Assembly: GCF_001591005.1 (NCBI RefSeq)
Contig: NZ_BCTY01000042.1
Span: forward strand, 1 to 32,630
DNA from: Sphingomonas sanguinis NBRC 13937
GTDB taxonomy: Bacteria > Pseudomonadota > Alphaproteobacteria > Sphingomonadales > Sphingomonadaceae
Direction: 5' to 3'
Length of the DNA: 32,630 nucleotides
The notes below the pieces were generated by a model. That model made no database searches, was not told the origin of the DNA, and worked only from the letters and a program-made list of their open reading frames with translations. Positions 23,629 through 31,058 of this stretch are shown here, in pieces (the first letter of the stretch is position 1; every line of letters starts with the position of its first letter). Made by a program: the position numbers and the translations under genes.

Positions 23629-24384
23629 TCAGGCGTAGACCTGAACCTCCGGCAGCCGCTCCAGCGCGGGGCGGGCATACCAATATCCCTGGTGATAACG
23701 AACGCCCAATGCGTTGAGCGTCGCCGCCTCCGCCGCCGTCTCGATCCCCTCGGCGATCAGCAGCGTGTCAAGCTCGGCGCACATGCCGACCATGGCGCGC
23801 ACGATGGCGCGGCGGCGGGGATCGGTGTCGATGTCGCGGACCAGTTCCATGTCCAGCTTCACCTCGTCCGGCGCGAAGCGCACGAAGCGGTCGAGCCCCG
23901 AATGGCCCGCGCCGAAATCGTCGATCGCGACCGAAAAGCCGATCTGCTTATAGGAGTCGATGATGCTCGCGACATGTTCGGGCGAGCCCATCTGCTCATT
24001 CTCCGTGAACTCGAAGATGAGGCGGTCTACGGGCAGCCCCTGCGCCTGGGCGGTCCGCAGGGTCAGCTGGATGCAGGCCATCGGCGAATAGACGGCGTTG
24101 GGCAGGAAGTTGATCGACAGGCGGGCGTCGCTGGCCATGATCCCGGCGGCCATCGCGGTCTCGATCGCCTTCACCCGGCACGCCTGGTCGAAGGAATAGC
24201 GGTTGGCCTCGTTCACCTGCGACAGAACGCTATAGGCGCTCTCGCCGCCAGTGCCCCGGATCAGGGCCTCATAGGCGAAGGGGCGGCCTGTCGCCGTGTC
24301 GACGATCGGCTGGAATGCCATCGCAAACGGGATGTCGAAATCGATACCGTCGCGGCATCCGGTGCAGATCTTACGCATTTCCAT
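23629..24384 (-). CDS. Stand-alone EAL-domain cyclic-di-GMP phosphodiesterase
   Basis: A 251-residue single-domain protein with the complete set of EAL catalytic residues: E39 (YEALIRG), N92 (SINFLP), E128 (FEFTENE), D155 and D156 (AIDDFGAG), K176 (VKLDME), E in AEGIET and the Q in YHQGYWYARP. It should hydrolyse cyclic-di-GMP to pGpG. The N-terminus has a Cys pair, MRKICTGCRDG, that could bind a metal or respond to redox; no other sensor domain is attached. The start at 24384 was chosen over an upstream TTG at 24405 because it is the first ATG. It is transcribed towards thrS, with 94 bases between. Confidence 0.92.
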   Translation of the reverse strand: MEMRKICTGCRDGIDFDIPFAMAFQPIVDTATGRPFAYEALIRGTGGESAYSVLSQVNEANRYSFDQACRVKAIETAMAAGIMASDARLSINFLPNAVYSPMACIQLTLRTAQAQGLPVDRLIFEFTENEQMGSPEHVASIIDSYKQIGFSVAIDDFGAGHSGLDRFVRFAPDEVKLDMELVRDIDTDPRRRAIVRAMVGMCAELDTLLIAEGIETAAEAATLNALGVRYHQGYWYARPALERLPEVQVYA

Positions 24385-24430
24385 CAAGGCGGGCCTAGGC
24401 GCCAATGGTTAACGCGATGCCCTCATAACT

Positions 24431-24478
24431 GTTTTTTCAGAAATAAAGGGCGGCGGCGGTCCGAAACCGCCGCCGCCC
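24431..24478 (-). terminator. Rho-independent terminator of the KGG gene
   Basis: A perfect 13-bp stem, GGGCGGCGGCGGT (24478-24466 on the minus strand) with ACCGCCGCCGCCC (24460-24448), loop TTCGG, followed by TTTATTTCTG. It lies 22 bases past the stop of the KGG-repeat gene and separates it from the EAL gene. Confidence 0.9.
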
Positions 24479-24500
24479 GAGTCCACCGGTCCGGCCTGGA

Positions 24501-24698
24501 TCAGCGGTTCTGGCCGCCACCGCCATGGCTGGCCTGGCCACCCTTGGAGCCGGCCTCGGCGGCGCGTTCGGGGTCGTTCTTGAAGTTGCCGCCGCTTTCC
24601 TGGCCGCCCTTGCGCCCTGCTTCGGACGCCTTTTCGCGGTCATTGGCGAAATTGCCGGGATTGTTGTCGCGGCCACCGCCGCCATTGCTGTCTGCCAT
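24501..24698 (-). CDS. KGG-repeat stress-induced protein (GsiB/con-10-like)
   Basis: A 65-residue glycine-rich hydrophilic protein with two tandem KGG repeats: GNFANDREKASEAGRKGGQ (about 15-33) and GNFKNDPERAAEAGSKGGQ (about 37-55), each of roughly 22 residues. Such proteins resemble GsiB of Bacillus and LEA-like hydrophilins and are usually induced by general stress or stationary phase. The ATG at 24698 has AGGAGAG ten bases upstream. I looked for an EcfG-type GGAAC...GTT promoter on its strand in the 240-base leader and did not find a convincing one. Confidence 0.88.
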   Translation of the reverse strand: MADSNGGGGRDNNPGNFANDREKASEAGRKGGQESGGNFKNDPERAAEAGSKGGQASHGGGGQNR

Positions 24699-24936
24699 GA
24701 TATCTCTCCTACTTTCGCCCCCGCAGGAAAAGACGATGGACACCCCTCTCAAGTTTCGGAAACACCGCCAATAATAATATTCTGCATAAGCCGCCGATCC
24801 TGATCCACTTTGTGGAACGAAGCGGCAGCAACGCCACCAAACTTCACCCACATCATTATCCACAGGAGAGAAATGGCGGCGCTTGCCCCGCAAACAACAC
24901 ACAGCATATGGGCGACATCACGCGCCGATGCGAACG

Positions 24937-25704
24937 CTATTGATCGATAGCGTAGGCCGCCATCAACGTAACCTTGATATCGATCGGTGCGGGCGACAGG
25001 TCGACACGGATGGGTGCCGCCGGTGCCGGAGGTGGCGGAGGCGGTGGCACGGAGGACGCACCGGTCGGTGCGCTGTCGGGCATCGCGATCACGACTTCGC
25101 GGTAATTGCTGTCCTGAACCCGCAGCAACCGGCCCAGCTTCTGCCCCGATCCTTCCGCGATCAGCTGCGCCTGCGCCCTGGCCCCGGCCAGTGCGGCGCG
25201 CATCGCCTTTTGCCGAACGGGCTCGGAGTCGCTGAGCCAGTAATTCTGAAGTCGGGCCTGCAATCCCCCGAGGCGACCAATCACGCCGATCAGCGTTCCT
25301 GCGTCACCGATCCGCGCAGTGTTGACGATCACCTGCATGGTCGCGACATAGCCCTGGATCGCGCAAGCGCCGGTCGACAGCTGGACCTGGCCATAGCCGC
25401 TATTGCATTCGCGCGACCGTACGGGCTCGATCGCGAGATCGGAGGTGTGAAGCTCCATCGCACCGCGCACGACCTGCTCCGCGCCGGCGCGAATCGCCTT
25501 GGCCTGATCGCGCAGCTTCGTCGTCGCCTCGTCCGACGTGGCCCCCTCCCCCCGGACAGTATAGGCGATGGTCGCCCGATCGGGCGCGGCCAGCGCGGTG
25601 CCGGTCGCGGATACGAATATCTGCGACGGGGAGGATGTCTGCGCCGTCGCCGCCGTGGCGGCTAGCGCGAAGCCCATAGCCAGAATCCATGCCTTCACCG
25701 TCAT
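24937..25704 (-). CDS. SIMPL domain-containing periplasmic protein
   Basis: A 255-residue exported protein of the SIMPL/DUF541 family: signal peptide (MTVKAWILAMGFALAAT, cleavage near TAQTS), then the SIMPL fold (about 30-215) with IFVSATGTALAAPDRATI and KLRDQAKAIRAG. A run of prolines (SVPPPPPPPAPAAP, about 220-233) precedes the final strand PIDIKVTLMAAYAI. Family members are periplasmic or outer-membrane-linked and often oligomeric; their biochemical role is unsettled. It starts seven bases after the LD-carboxypeptidase stop, so the two are likely one operon. Confidence 0.88.
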   Translation of the reverse strand: MTVKAWILAMGFALAATAATAQTSSPSQIFVSATGTALAAPDRATIAYTVRGEGATSDEATTKLRDQAKAIRAGAEQVVRGAMELHTSDLAIEPVRSRECNSGYGQVQLSTGACAIQGYVATMQVIVNTARIGDAGTLIGVIGRLGGLQARLQNYWLSDSEPVRQKAMRAALAGARAQAQLIAEGSGQKLGRLLRVQDSNYREVVIAMPDSAPTGASSVPPPPPPPAPAAPIRVDLSPAPIDIKVTLMAAYAIDQ

Positions 25705-25711
25705 TCTCCCC

Positions 25712-26527
25712 TCACACGATCCCGAACGGCACCAGATGATTGTCCTGGGTGTGCCCCACTCTGGCCCGTCCCAGATAGGGCACGCCCATCTCGGTGCACC
25801 AGCGCTGAATCATGAACTCCAGCGTCTCGCCCCATTCGGGTTCGTTGGGCTGCACGTTGCTGACCGCGCCCAGCCGGACGCCCGCCACGCCCTTCAACTG
25901 GGTGGCGTTGGCCATGGTGAACAGCATCCGGTCGACGGCATAGAGATGCTCGGACACCTCCTCGACGATCAGGACATGGTCGGTCAGATCGGGGAGCCAG
26001 GGCGTGCCGATCAGCGCCGACAGGATCGACAGGTTGAACGCCGCCGCCGGACGCCCATCGAGCCCGGGCTCCAGCCCCTGCCGGTCGCCGCTCACCAGCC
26101 AGCCGAGCGAGCGCGCCACCGTCACGTCGCCCTGCTGACGGCGGATATCGCTCGCCATCGGTCCATGCACCGGCCGCCCGATCCGCCGGGCATAGAGCGC
26201 GGCCAGCACGAAGCCGAGGTCGGAATAGCCGATATAGGTCTTGTGCCCCGCCGCCGCGTTCAGGTTCGGCATGACCCGCGACAGGATGCGGTTCGATCCA
26301 TAGCCGCCGCGCAGGAACCAGATGGCATCGATGCCCGGATCGTTGGCGAACTCTAGAAAGGCCGACGCGCGACGCTCGTCGCTCCCGGCGAAATGCCCGT
26401 CCTGCTCATAGCATTGCGGGTGGAAGATCAGGTCGACACCCGGATAGGCGATGGCGGCAAAGGCACCGACCGGCGCTTCGGCGGCGGGGTTGCCGATGCT
26501 GGCGGGGGCGAGGATTCCGATCTTCAT
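25712..26527 (-). CDS. ldcA: Muramoyltetrapeptide (LD-)carboxypeptidase, S66 family
   Basis: A 271-residue serine peptidase that removes the terminal D-alanine from tetrapeptide murein fragments in the cytoplasm, part of cell-wall recycling. The catalytic triad is visible: S102 in IGYSDLGF, E189 in LIVEEV and H259 in RVGHTQDN. FLRGGYGSNRIL (71-82) is the family motif. The ATG at 26527 has AGGGGA upstream and starts the homology (MKIGILAPAS); the in-frame extension to 26581 is not used. It is divergent from the Mpl/MurC-type ligase, which takes the tripeptide product of this enzyme; the gene for the SIMPL protein follows by seven bases. Confidence 0.88.
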   Translation of the reverse strand: MKIGILAPASIGNPAAEAPVGAFAAIAYPGVDLIFHPQCYEQDGHFAGSDERRASAFLEFANDPGIDAIWFLRGGYGSNRILSRVMPNLNAAAGHKTYIGYSDLGFVLAALYARRIGRPVHGPMASDIRRQQGDVTVARSLGWLVSGDRQGLEPGLDGRPAAAFNLSILSALIGTPWLPDLTDHVLIVEEVSEHLYAVDRMLFTMANATQLKGVAGVRLGAVSNVQPNEPEWGETLEFMIQRWCTEMGVPYLGRARVGHTQDNHLVPFGIV

Positions 26528-26601
26528 TTCAGCGCGTCCCCTTGGAGCCCCATCCGGCCGGGCATTGCCCTGTGCCGCCAACTCGCCGATAGCGTGGCGC
26601 C

Positions 26602-27993
26602 ATGACCAACGGCAATTCCTGTTTTCTGGTGGGTATCGGCGGATCGGGGATGATGCCGCTGGCGATGATCCTGCGCGCGCGTGGGCAGACCGTAGCCGGT
26701 TCCGACCGGGGGCTCGACCAGGGGCGCGTCGCGGCCAAGTTCGATGCGCTGCGTGCAGCGGGCATCTCCCTCTACCCGCAGGACGGGTCGGGCGTGGTGT
26801 CTCCCGACCAGCTCGTCATCGCCTCCGCCGCCGTCGAGGAGACGGTGCCCGATATCATCGCGGCCAACCGACTGGGCTGTCCGCGTGCCACCCGCGCGCA
26901 GATGCTCGCCAGCCTGTTCAACGAGAGCACGCTGCCGATCGGCGTGGCGGGGACCAGTGGCAAGTCGACCGTCACCGGCATGATCGCCTTCATCCTGCAC
27001 GAAACGGGGCGCGATCCGACCGCGATGAACGGCGCGGTGATGAAGGATTTCGTCTCGCCCGACAGCCCCTTTGCCAGCGCCCTGGTCGGCGGCGGCGAGG
27101 CGTTCGTCAGCGAGGTGGACGAAAGCGACGGCTCGATCGCGCTCTACAACCCAGCCATCGCGGTGCTGAACAATGTCAGCCTGGATCACAAGTCGCTGGA
27201 GGAATTGCGCGACCTGTTCGGCGGGTTCGCCGCCCGGGCGCGGCACGTCGTGGCGAATGCGGGCGATGCCGAGACGGCGGCCTTGCTGGCCGACATCCCC
27301 AACCTGACCACCTTCGCGGTGGAGGGCGCGGCCGATCTGGTCGCCGAGGCGCTGAAGCCTGAGCCCTTTGCCATCAGCTTCGACCTGATCACCGGCGGCG
27401 CGGGCTATCATGTCCGCCTGTCGGTGCCGGGCCGCCACAATGTTTCCAACGCGCTGGCCGCGATCGGCGCGAGCGTGGCAGCGGGCGTGCCGCTGATCGA
27501 CGCGATCCGGGCGGTCGAGCGCTTCACCGGCCTGAAGCGCCGGTTCGAGAAGGTCGGCGAGGCGGGCGGCGTCACCGTCATCGACGATTTCGGCCACAAC
27601 CCCGACAAGATCGCCGCCACGCTCGACACGCTCCATGCGTTTCCCGGACGCTTGCTGATCCTGTTCCAGCCGCACGGCTACGGCCCGCTGAAGGTCATGC
27701 GCCGCGAGCTGGTCGACAGCATCGCCGCGCGCATGCGGGCGGGCGACGTGCTGGCCATCCCCGACCCCGCCTATTTCGGCGGCACCGTCGCGCGCGAAGT
27801 GACCAGCGCCGACATCGCCGCCGACCTCCGCGGGCGCGGGGTCGACGCCCACCATATCGCCGACCGTGCCGAAGCGGCGGCGATGCTGGTAGCGGAAGCC
27901 CGATCGGGCGACCGCATCGTGGTGATGGGCGCGCGCGACGACACGCTCAGCCTGCTGGCCCAGGATATGGTGGAGCAACTCGCCGCAACGTAA
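26602..27993 (+). CDS. mpl: UDP-N-acetylmuramate:peptide ligase, Mpl/MurC type
   Basis: A 463-residue Mur ligase. The N-terminal Rossmann-like domain has FLVGIGGSGMMPLAMIL; the ATP loop is GTSGKST (117-123); the central domain has EVDESDGSI and NNVSLDHKSLEEL; the C-terminal domain has IDDFGHNPDKIAATL and ILFQPHGYGP. MurC joins L-alanine to UDP-MurNAc; Mpl joins recycled tripeptide. The genome position next to an LD-carboxypeptidase favours Mpl, as does its distance from any division/cell-wall cluster. MurC cannot be excluded from sequence alone. Start 26602 is the family start, 74 bases from the divergent gene. Confidence 0.85.
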   Translation: MTNGNSCFLVGIGGSGMMPLAMILRARGQTVAGSDRGLDQGRVAAKFDALRAAGISLYPQDGSGVVSPDQLVIASAAVEETVPDIIAANRLGCPRATRAQMLASLFNESTLPIGVAGTSGKSTVTGMIAFILHETGRDPTAMNGAVMKDFVSPDSPFASALVGGGEAFVSEVDESDGSIALYNPAIAVLNNVSLDHKSLEELRDLFGGFAARARHVVANAGDAETAALLADIPNLTTFAVEGAADLVAEALKPEPFAISFDLITGGAGYHVRLSVPGRHNVSNALAAIGASVAAGVPLIDAIRAVERFTGLKRRFEKVGEAGGVTVIDDFGHNPDKIAATLDTLHAFPGRLLILFQPHGYGPLKVMRRELVDSIAARMRAGDVLAIPDPAYFGGTVAREVTSADIAADLRGRGVDAHHIADRAEAAAMLVAEARSGDRIVVMGARDDTLSLLAQDMVEQLAAT

Positions 27994-28029
27994 AGGACGC
28001 TTGACGTAAAGCGAACTTTCCATGTAAAG
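27989..28029 (+). repeat. Three CGTAAAG-type direct repeats before the membrane-protein/XRE operon
   Basis: CGTAAAG at 27989-27995 and 28005-28011, and TGTAAAG at 28023-28029, spaced 16 and 18 bases. The second overlaps a TTGACG (28001-28006) that could be a -35 box, with GTAAAG or TAAAGC about 17-18 bases later. Candidate binding sites for the small XRE regulator encoded in the operon. The first overlaps the mpl stop codon. Confidence 0.45.
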
Positions 28030-28050
28030 CCTCCTTCACATCGAAGGAGG
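28030..28050 (+). promoter_or_regulatory. Shine-Dalgarno-sequestering hairpin
   Basis: CCTCCTT (28030-28036) is complementary to AAGGAGG (28044-28050), loop CACATCG; a G-U and an A-U pair extend the stem to 9. AAGGAGG is the full ribosome-binding site of the ATG at 28057, so the stem hides it completely. Such structures act as RNA thermometers or as barriers to read-through translation. Confidence 0.7.
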
Positions 28051-28056
28051 TTCGTC

Positions 28057-28464
28057 ATGTCCCTGCGCCCCGAAATGAAGCGTTACACCTATCGCTTGCT
28101 TCTGACCTTCTGCCTGTATGCCGTCGCGCTGGTGGGAGCGAACATGTGGTTCCGCCATGCGCCGCCAACGGGCTTGCTCGCTTATGTCGTCGCGCTGTTG
28201 CCTGCGCTGCCGATCATCGGGGTGTTCGCGGTCATAGCCCGGCTGCTGATCGAGATGCGCGACGAATATGTACGGATGCTGCTGGTCCGCCAGTCTTTGG
28301 TGGCGACCGGCTTCATGCTGTCGGTCGTAACCGCCTGGGGCTTTCTGGAGGATTTCAGCCTCGCTCCGCATATGCAGAGCTATTATGCCACCGTGCTGTG
28401 GTTCGGCGGACTGGGCCTGGGTGGATGCCTGAACGCCTTTCTCGAAGGGCAAGCGGCGCGATGA
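28057..28464 (+). CDS. Small four-helix membrane protein
   Basis: A 135-residue inner-membrane protein with about four transmembrane helices (near 13-32, 40-62, 80-97 and 107-128). Charged residues between helices 2 and 3 (RLLIEMRDEYVRMLLVRQ) form a cytoplasmic loop. A strong AAGGAGG site precedes the ATG but can be masked by the hairpin at 28030-28050. It overlaps the XRE regulator gene by four bases. Pairs of a small membrane protein and an XRE regulator are common in bacteria, but the role is unknown and I recognise no named family. Confidence 0.83.
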   Translation: MSLRPEMKRYTYRLLLTFCLYAVALVGANMWFRHAPPTGLLAYVVALLPALPIIGVFAVIARLLIEMRDEYVRMLLVRQSLVATGFMLSVVTAWGFLEDFSLAPHMQSYYATVLWFGGLGLGGCLNAFLEGQAAR

Positions 28465-28661
28465 ACAATCATCTCCGCATGCTACGCGCGGAGCGCGGCT
28501 GGAGCCAGCAGGACCTAGCCGAGCGGCTGGAGGTCAGCCGCCAGAGCGTGAACGCGATCGAGACGGGGCGCTACGATCCCTCGCTCCCCCTCGCGTTTAA
28601 AATCGCCGAGCTGTTCGCGTTGGCGATCGAGGACATCTTCGTCAGCCCGTCCAAAGGCTGA
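28461..28661 (+). CDS. XRE-family HTH regulator (66 residues)
   Basis: Almost the whole protein is the helix-turn-helix: NHLRMLRAERGWSQQDLAER, LEVSRQSVNAIETGRYDP, SLPLAFKIAELFALAIEDIF. It has the length and sequence of stand-alone XRE regulators of the YozG/YgzD kind that form dimers. The ATG overlaps the stop of the membrane-protein gene (ATGA), so both are made together. Likely autoregulator of the operon, possibly acting on the CGTAAAG repeats at 27989-28029. Confidence 0.92.
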   Translation: MNNHLRMLRAERGWSQQDLAERLEVSRQSVNAIETGRYDPSLPLAFKIAELFALAIEDIFVSPSKG

Positions 28662-28720
28662 TTTGGCCAATCCCCATCGCCATGATAGGATCATGCCTCG
28701 GCCATAGGAGAGCGTCCGTC

Positions 28721-28975
28721 ATGTTCCGTCGCCTGTTTACCGAACATCCCGAAAGCGTCGGCGAAAGCTATGTCGAGCATTTCGGCGTCGCGGCTCGGTT
28801 CGGGGGAATCATGATCGTCGGCGGGCTGGGCGCGATCGTCCATGCGGTGGTGCCGGGGCTTTGTACCACGACGGGCAGCGACACGGTGGCGCGGCTCCAT
28901 GCCGAGATGGTGGCGAAGCGGCGCAAGAAGCAGGCCGCGCAGGCTCAGATGAAGAGCGTCGAATATGTGATCTAA
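28721..28975 (+). CDS. DUF6356-like small membrane protein
   Basis: An 84-residue protein: MFRRLFTEHPESVGESYVEH opens a short amphipathic part, then one membrane segment (about 25-47, FGGIMIVGGLGAIVHAVVPG), a cysteine and TTTGSDTVARLHAEM, and a basic, glutamine-rich tail. This is the pattern of a small family found in sphingomonads that I know as DUF6356, of unknown function. AGGAG lies about 12 bases upstream of the ATG at 28721, which I prefer to the in-frame ATG at 28682. Confidence 0.8.
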   Translation: MFRRLFTEHPESVGESYVEHFGVAARFGGIMIVGGLGAIVHAVVPGLCTTTGSDTVARLHAEMVAKRRKKQAAQAQMKSVEYVI

Positions 28976-28995
28976 AGGGCGACACACTTTCTCCG

Positions 28996-29022
28996 CCCCT
29001 CCGCTTGGCCTGAGCGGCGGGG
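28996..29022 (+). terminator. Possible terminator after the DUF6356-like gene
   Basis: CCCCTCCGCT (28996-29005) pairs with AGCGGCGGGG (29013-29022) with one mismatch and a 7-base loop. It starts 20 bases past the gene. No T-run follows, so it may only be a strong hairpin. Confidence 0.4.
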
Positions 29023-29069
29023 GGTGCGTTCGGGTTTCCAATCCCGCCCCCACATCCTAAATCCTTCGC

Positions 29070-29798
29070 ATGACCGACACCCCCATCCCCCGCCCCGGCC
29101 TTGCCCATCACTGGACGCCGGGGGCCGGTCCCGCGATCGTTTTCTTGCCCGGTTATGCCTCAGACATGCAGGGGTCGAAGGCGGTGGCGCTGGAGGAATG
29201 GGCCCGCGCGCAGGGCCGCGCATTCCTGCGCTTCGACTATCGCGGCTGTGGCGAGTCGCCGGGGGCGTTCGAGGATCAGGCGCTGGCCGACTGGCGCGAC
29301 GATGTGCTCACGATGCTCGACGAGGTGGTGAAGGGCCCCGCCATCCTCGTAGGCTCGTCGATGGGCGGCTGGCTGATGCTGCTCGCCGCCGCCGCACGGC
29401 CTGAACAGGTCCGGGCATTGGTCGGGATCGCGCCTGCGCCCGACTTCACCGACTGGGGCTTTTCGGAAGCCGAGAAGATGACGATCCTTCAGGCCGGGCG
29501 GCTGGAGCGGCCCAATCCGTACGGCCCCGCCCCCACCGTCTATACCCGCCGTTTCTGGCAGTCGGGCGAGGCCAACCGCCTGACCTTCGGCCCCATCGCG
29601 TTCGATGGCCCGGTACGCCTGCTGCAGGGGATGGCGGACCCCGATGTACCCTGGCACCGGACGACGCATCTGGCGCAGCTGTTCCGTTCAGCCGATGTGC
29701 AGGCTGTGTTGATCAAGGACGGCGATCACCGGCTGTCGCGCGACCCAGACATCGCGCTGCTGATCCGGGCCGTCGAGGACGTGTTGCACCACCTATGA
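29070..29798 (+). CDS. Alpha/beta hydrolase (ABHD10-like serine esterase)
   Basis: A 242-residue alpha/beta hydrolase. Catalytic residues can be placed: nucleophile Ser in VGSSMGGW (about 96), Asp in MADPDVPW (about 191), and His in KDGDHRLSR (about 219). The oxyanion region is FLPGYASDMQGSKA. The GSSMGGW elbow and the FDYRGCGESPG segment resemble ABHD10-type thioesterases/esterases and bacterial dienelactone-hydrolase relatives. It probably hydrolyses a small ester or thioester; the substrate is unknown. It overlaps the TPR gene downstream by four bases. Confidence 0.88.
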   Translation: MTDTPIPRPGLAHHWTPGAGPAIVFLPGYASDMQGSKAVALEEWARAQGRAFLRFDYRGCGESPGAFEDQALADWRDDVLTMLDEVVKGPAILVGSSMGGWLMLLAAAARPEQVRALVGIAPAPDFTDWGFSEAEKMTILQAGRLERPNPYGPAPTVYTRRFWQSGEANRLTFGPIAFDGPVRLLQGMADPDVPWHRTTHLAQLFRSADVQAVLIKDGDHRLSRDPDIALLIRAVEDVLHHL

Positions 29799-30556
29799 TC
29801 CTGCTCCCCCTGGCGCTGGCCGCCGCGACCCAGACCGCTCCGAAACCCGCGAGCCTGCCCAGCGACCCGCGCGAGGCGCGCTATCAGCGCTGCGTCGCCA
29901 TGGCCGAGCGGACGCCCGACGCCGCGAAGATCGAGGCGGGCAAGTGGCGGCTGGCGGGCGGCGATCATTTCGCGCAGCAATGCCTGGGCATCGCCTATGC
30001 CACCGAGCGGAACTGGACGGCGGCGGCCGATGCGTTCCAACAGGCCGCCCGCGCCGCCGAGCTTGCCCATGACGTGCGCGCCGCCAATTACTGGGCGCAG
30101 GCGGGCAATGCCTGGCTGGCGGCGGGCGATGGCGCGCACGCTCGTACCGCACTCGACGCGGCGCTGGCGGCGGGCGAGCTGACCGGCTTCGCGCTGGGCG
30201 AGGCGCAGTTGGACCGCGCCCGCGCGCTGGTCGCCACCGGACAACCGGCGGCGGCGCGGATCGATCTGGACGCCGCGCTGACCAATGCGCCCGCCGATCC
30301 GCTGGCCTGGCTGCTCTCCGCGACGCTGGCGCGGCGGATGAAGGACCTGTCCCGCGCACAGAAGGACATCGCCCAGGCGCTCGCCCGATCCGCCGACGAC
30401 GCCAATGTCCAGCTGGAGGCGGGCAATATCGCCGCCGTGGCGGGCGACGAGGCTGGCGCGCGCAAGGCGTGGAGCGAGGCCGCCCGGCTGGCCCCGGTCG
30501 ACAGCCCGATCCGCGCAGAGACCGCCAAGGCGCTGGCCCAATTCCCTTCGCGCTGA
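29795..30556 (+). CDS. TPR-repeat protein, probably exported
   Basis: A 253-residue protein with a very short hydrophobic N-terminus (MILLPLALAAATQTAPKP, a probable signal peptide). The rest is helical tetratricopeptide-type repeats from about residue 65 on, for example NWTAAADAFQQAARAAEL, YWAQAGNAWLAAGDGAHART and NVQLEAGNIAAVAGDEAGAR. TPR arrays bind other proteins. Two cysteines near the N-terminus (RCVAMAE and QQCLGIAY) may form a disulfide. The ATG overlaps the hydrolase stop (ATGA). Function unknown. Confidence 0.82.
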   Translation: MILLPLALAAATQTAPKPASLPSDPREARYQRCVAMAERTPDAAKIEAGKWRLAGGDHFAQQCLGIAYATERNWTAAADAFQQAARAAELAHDVRAANYWAQAGNAWLAAGDGAHARTALDAALAAGELTGFALGEAQLDRARALVATGQPAAARIDLDAALTNAPADPLAWLLSATLARRMKDLSRAQKDIAQALARSADDANVQLEAGNIAAVAGDEAGARKAWSEAARLAPVDSPIRAETAKALAQFPSR

Positions 30557-30631
30557 GGCTTATCCCAGGTCAAGGTTGCAGGATCGGCTCCGGGATAGGA
30601 TAGCCGTCCGATCAAAAGGTCAGGAATTCCG

Positions 30632-31048
30632 ATGCGTTATCTCCACACCATGATCCGGGTCAGCGACCTCGATGCCAGCATCCGCTTCTTCGCGTTGCTG
30701 GGTCTGAAAGAGGTGCGGCGCGTCGACAATGAGCGGGGCCGCTTCTCGCTGATCTTCCTCGCCGCGCCCGGTGACGAAGGCCGTGCCGAAGTCGAGCTGA
30801 CGCACAATTGGGACCCCGAAATCTATACCGGCGGGCGCAATTTCGGGCACCTCGCCTACCGCGTCGACGATATCTACGAGACGTGCCAGCGGCTGATGGA
30901 CGCGGGCATCGTCATCAACCGTCCGCCGCGCGACGGGCATATGGCCTTCGTCAAGACGCCCGATGGCATCTCGATCGAACTGTTGCAGGACGGTGCGCTG
31001 CCCCCCGCCGAACCTTGGGTCTCGATGCCCAATGTCGGAAGCTGGTAA
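30632..31048 (+). CDS. gloA: Lactoylglutathione lyase (glyoxalase I)
   Basis: A 138-residue VOC-fold metalloenzyme. It isomerises the glutathione hemithioacetal of methylglyoxal. The four metal ligands are in place: H5 (RYLHTMIR), E55 (EVELTHNW), H73 (FGHLAYRV) and E116 (ISIELLQ), closely matching H5, E56, H74 and E122 of E. coli GlxI. The lack of the long insert of zinc-type enzymes suggests nickel or cobalt. AGGA stands before the ATG, and gloB follows after ten bases. Confidence 0.94.
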   Translation: MRYLHTMIRVSDLDASIRFFALLGLKEVRRVDNERGRFSLIFLAAPGDEGRAEVELTHNWDPEIYTGGRNFGHLAYRVDDIYETCQRLMDAGIVINRPPRDGHMAFVKTPDGISIELLQDGALPPAEPWVSMPNVGSW

Positions 31049-31058
31049 GAGGCGTTCC

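Noticed and set aside
24699..24936. Possible EcfG (general stress) promoter for the KGG gene
   Set aside because: A GGAAC occurs near 24822, but on the plus strand, pointing away from the KGG gene, and no GTT box lies at the right spacing.
26524..28023. A 499-codon open frame on the minus strand opposite the Mur ligase
   Set aside because: Antisense to a gene with intact ATP-loop and Mur-ligase motifs; the encoded protein is His/Arg/Gln-rich with no domain.
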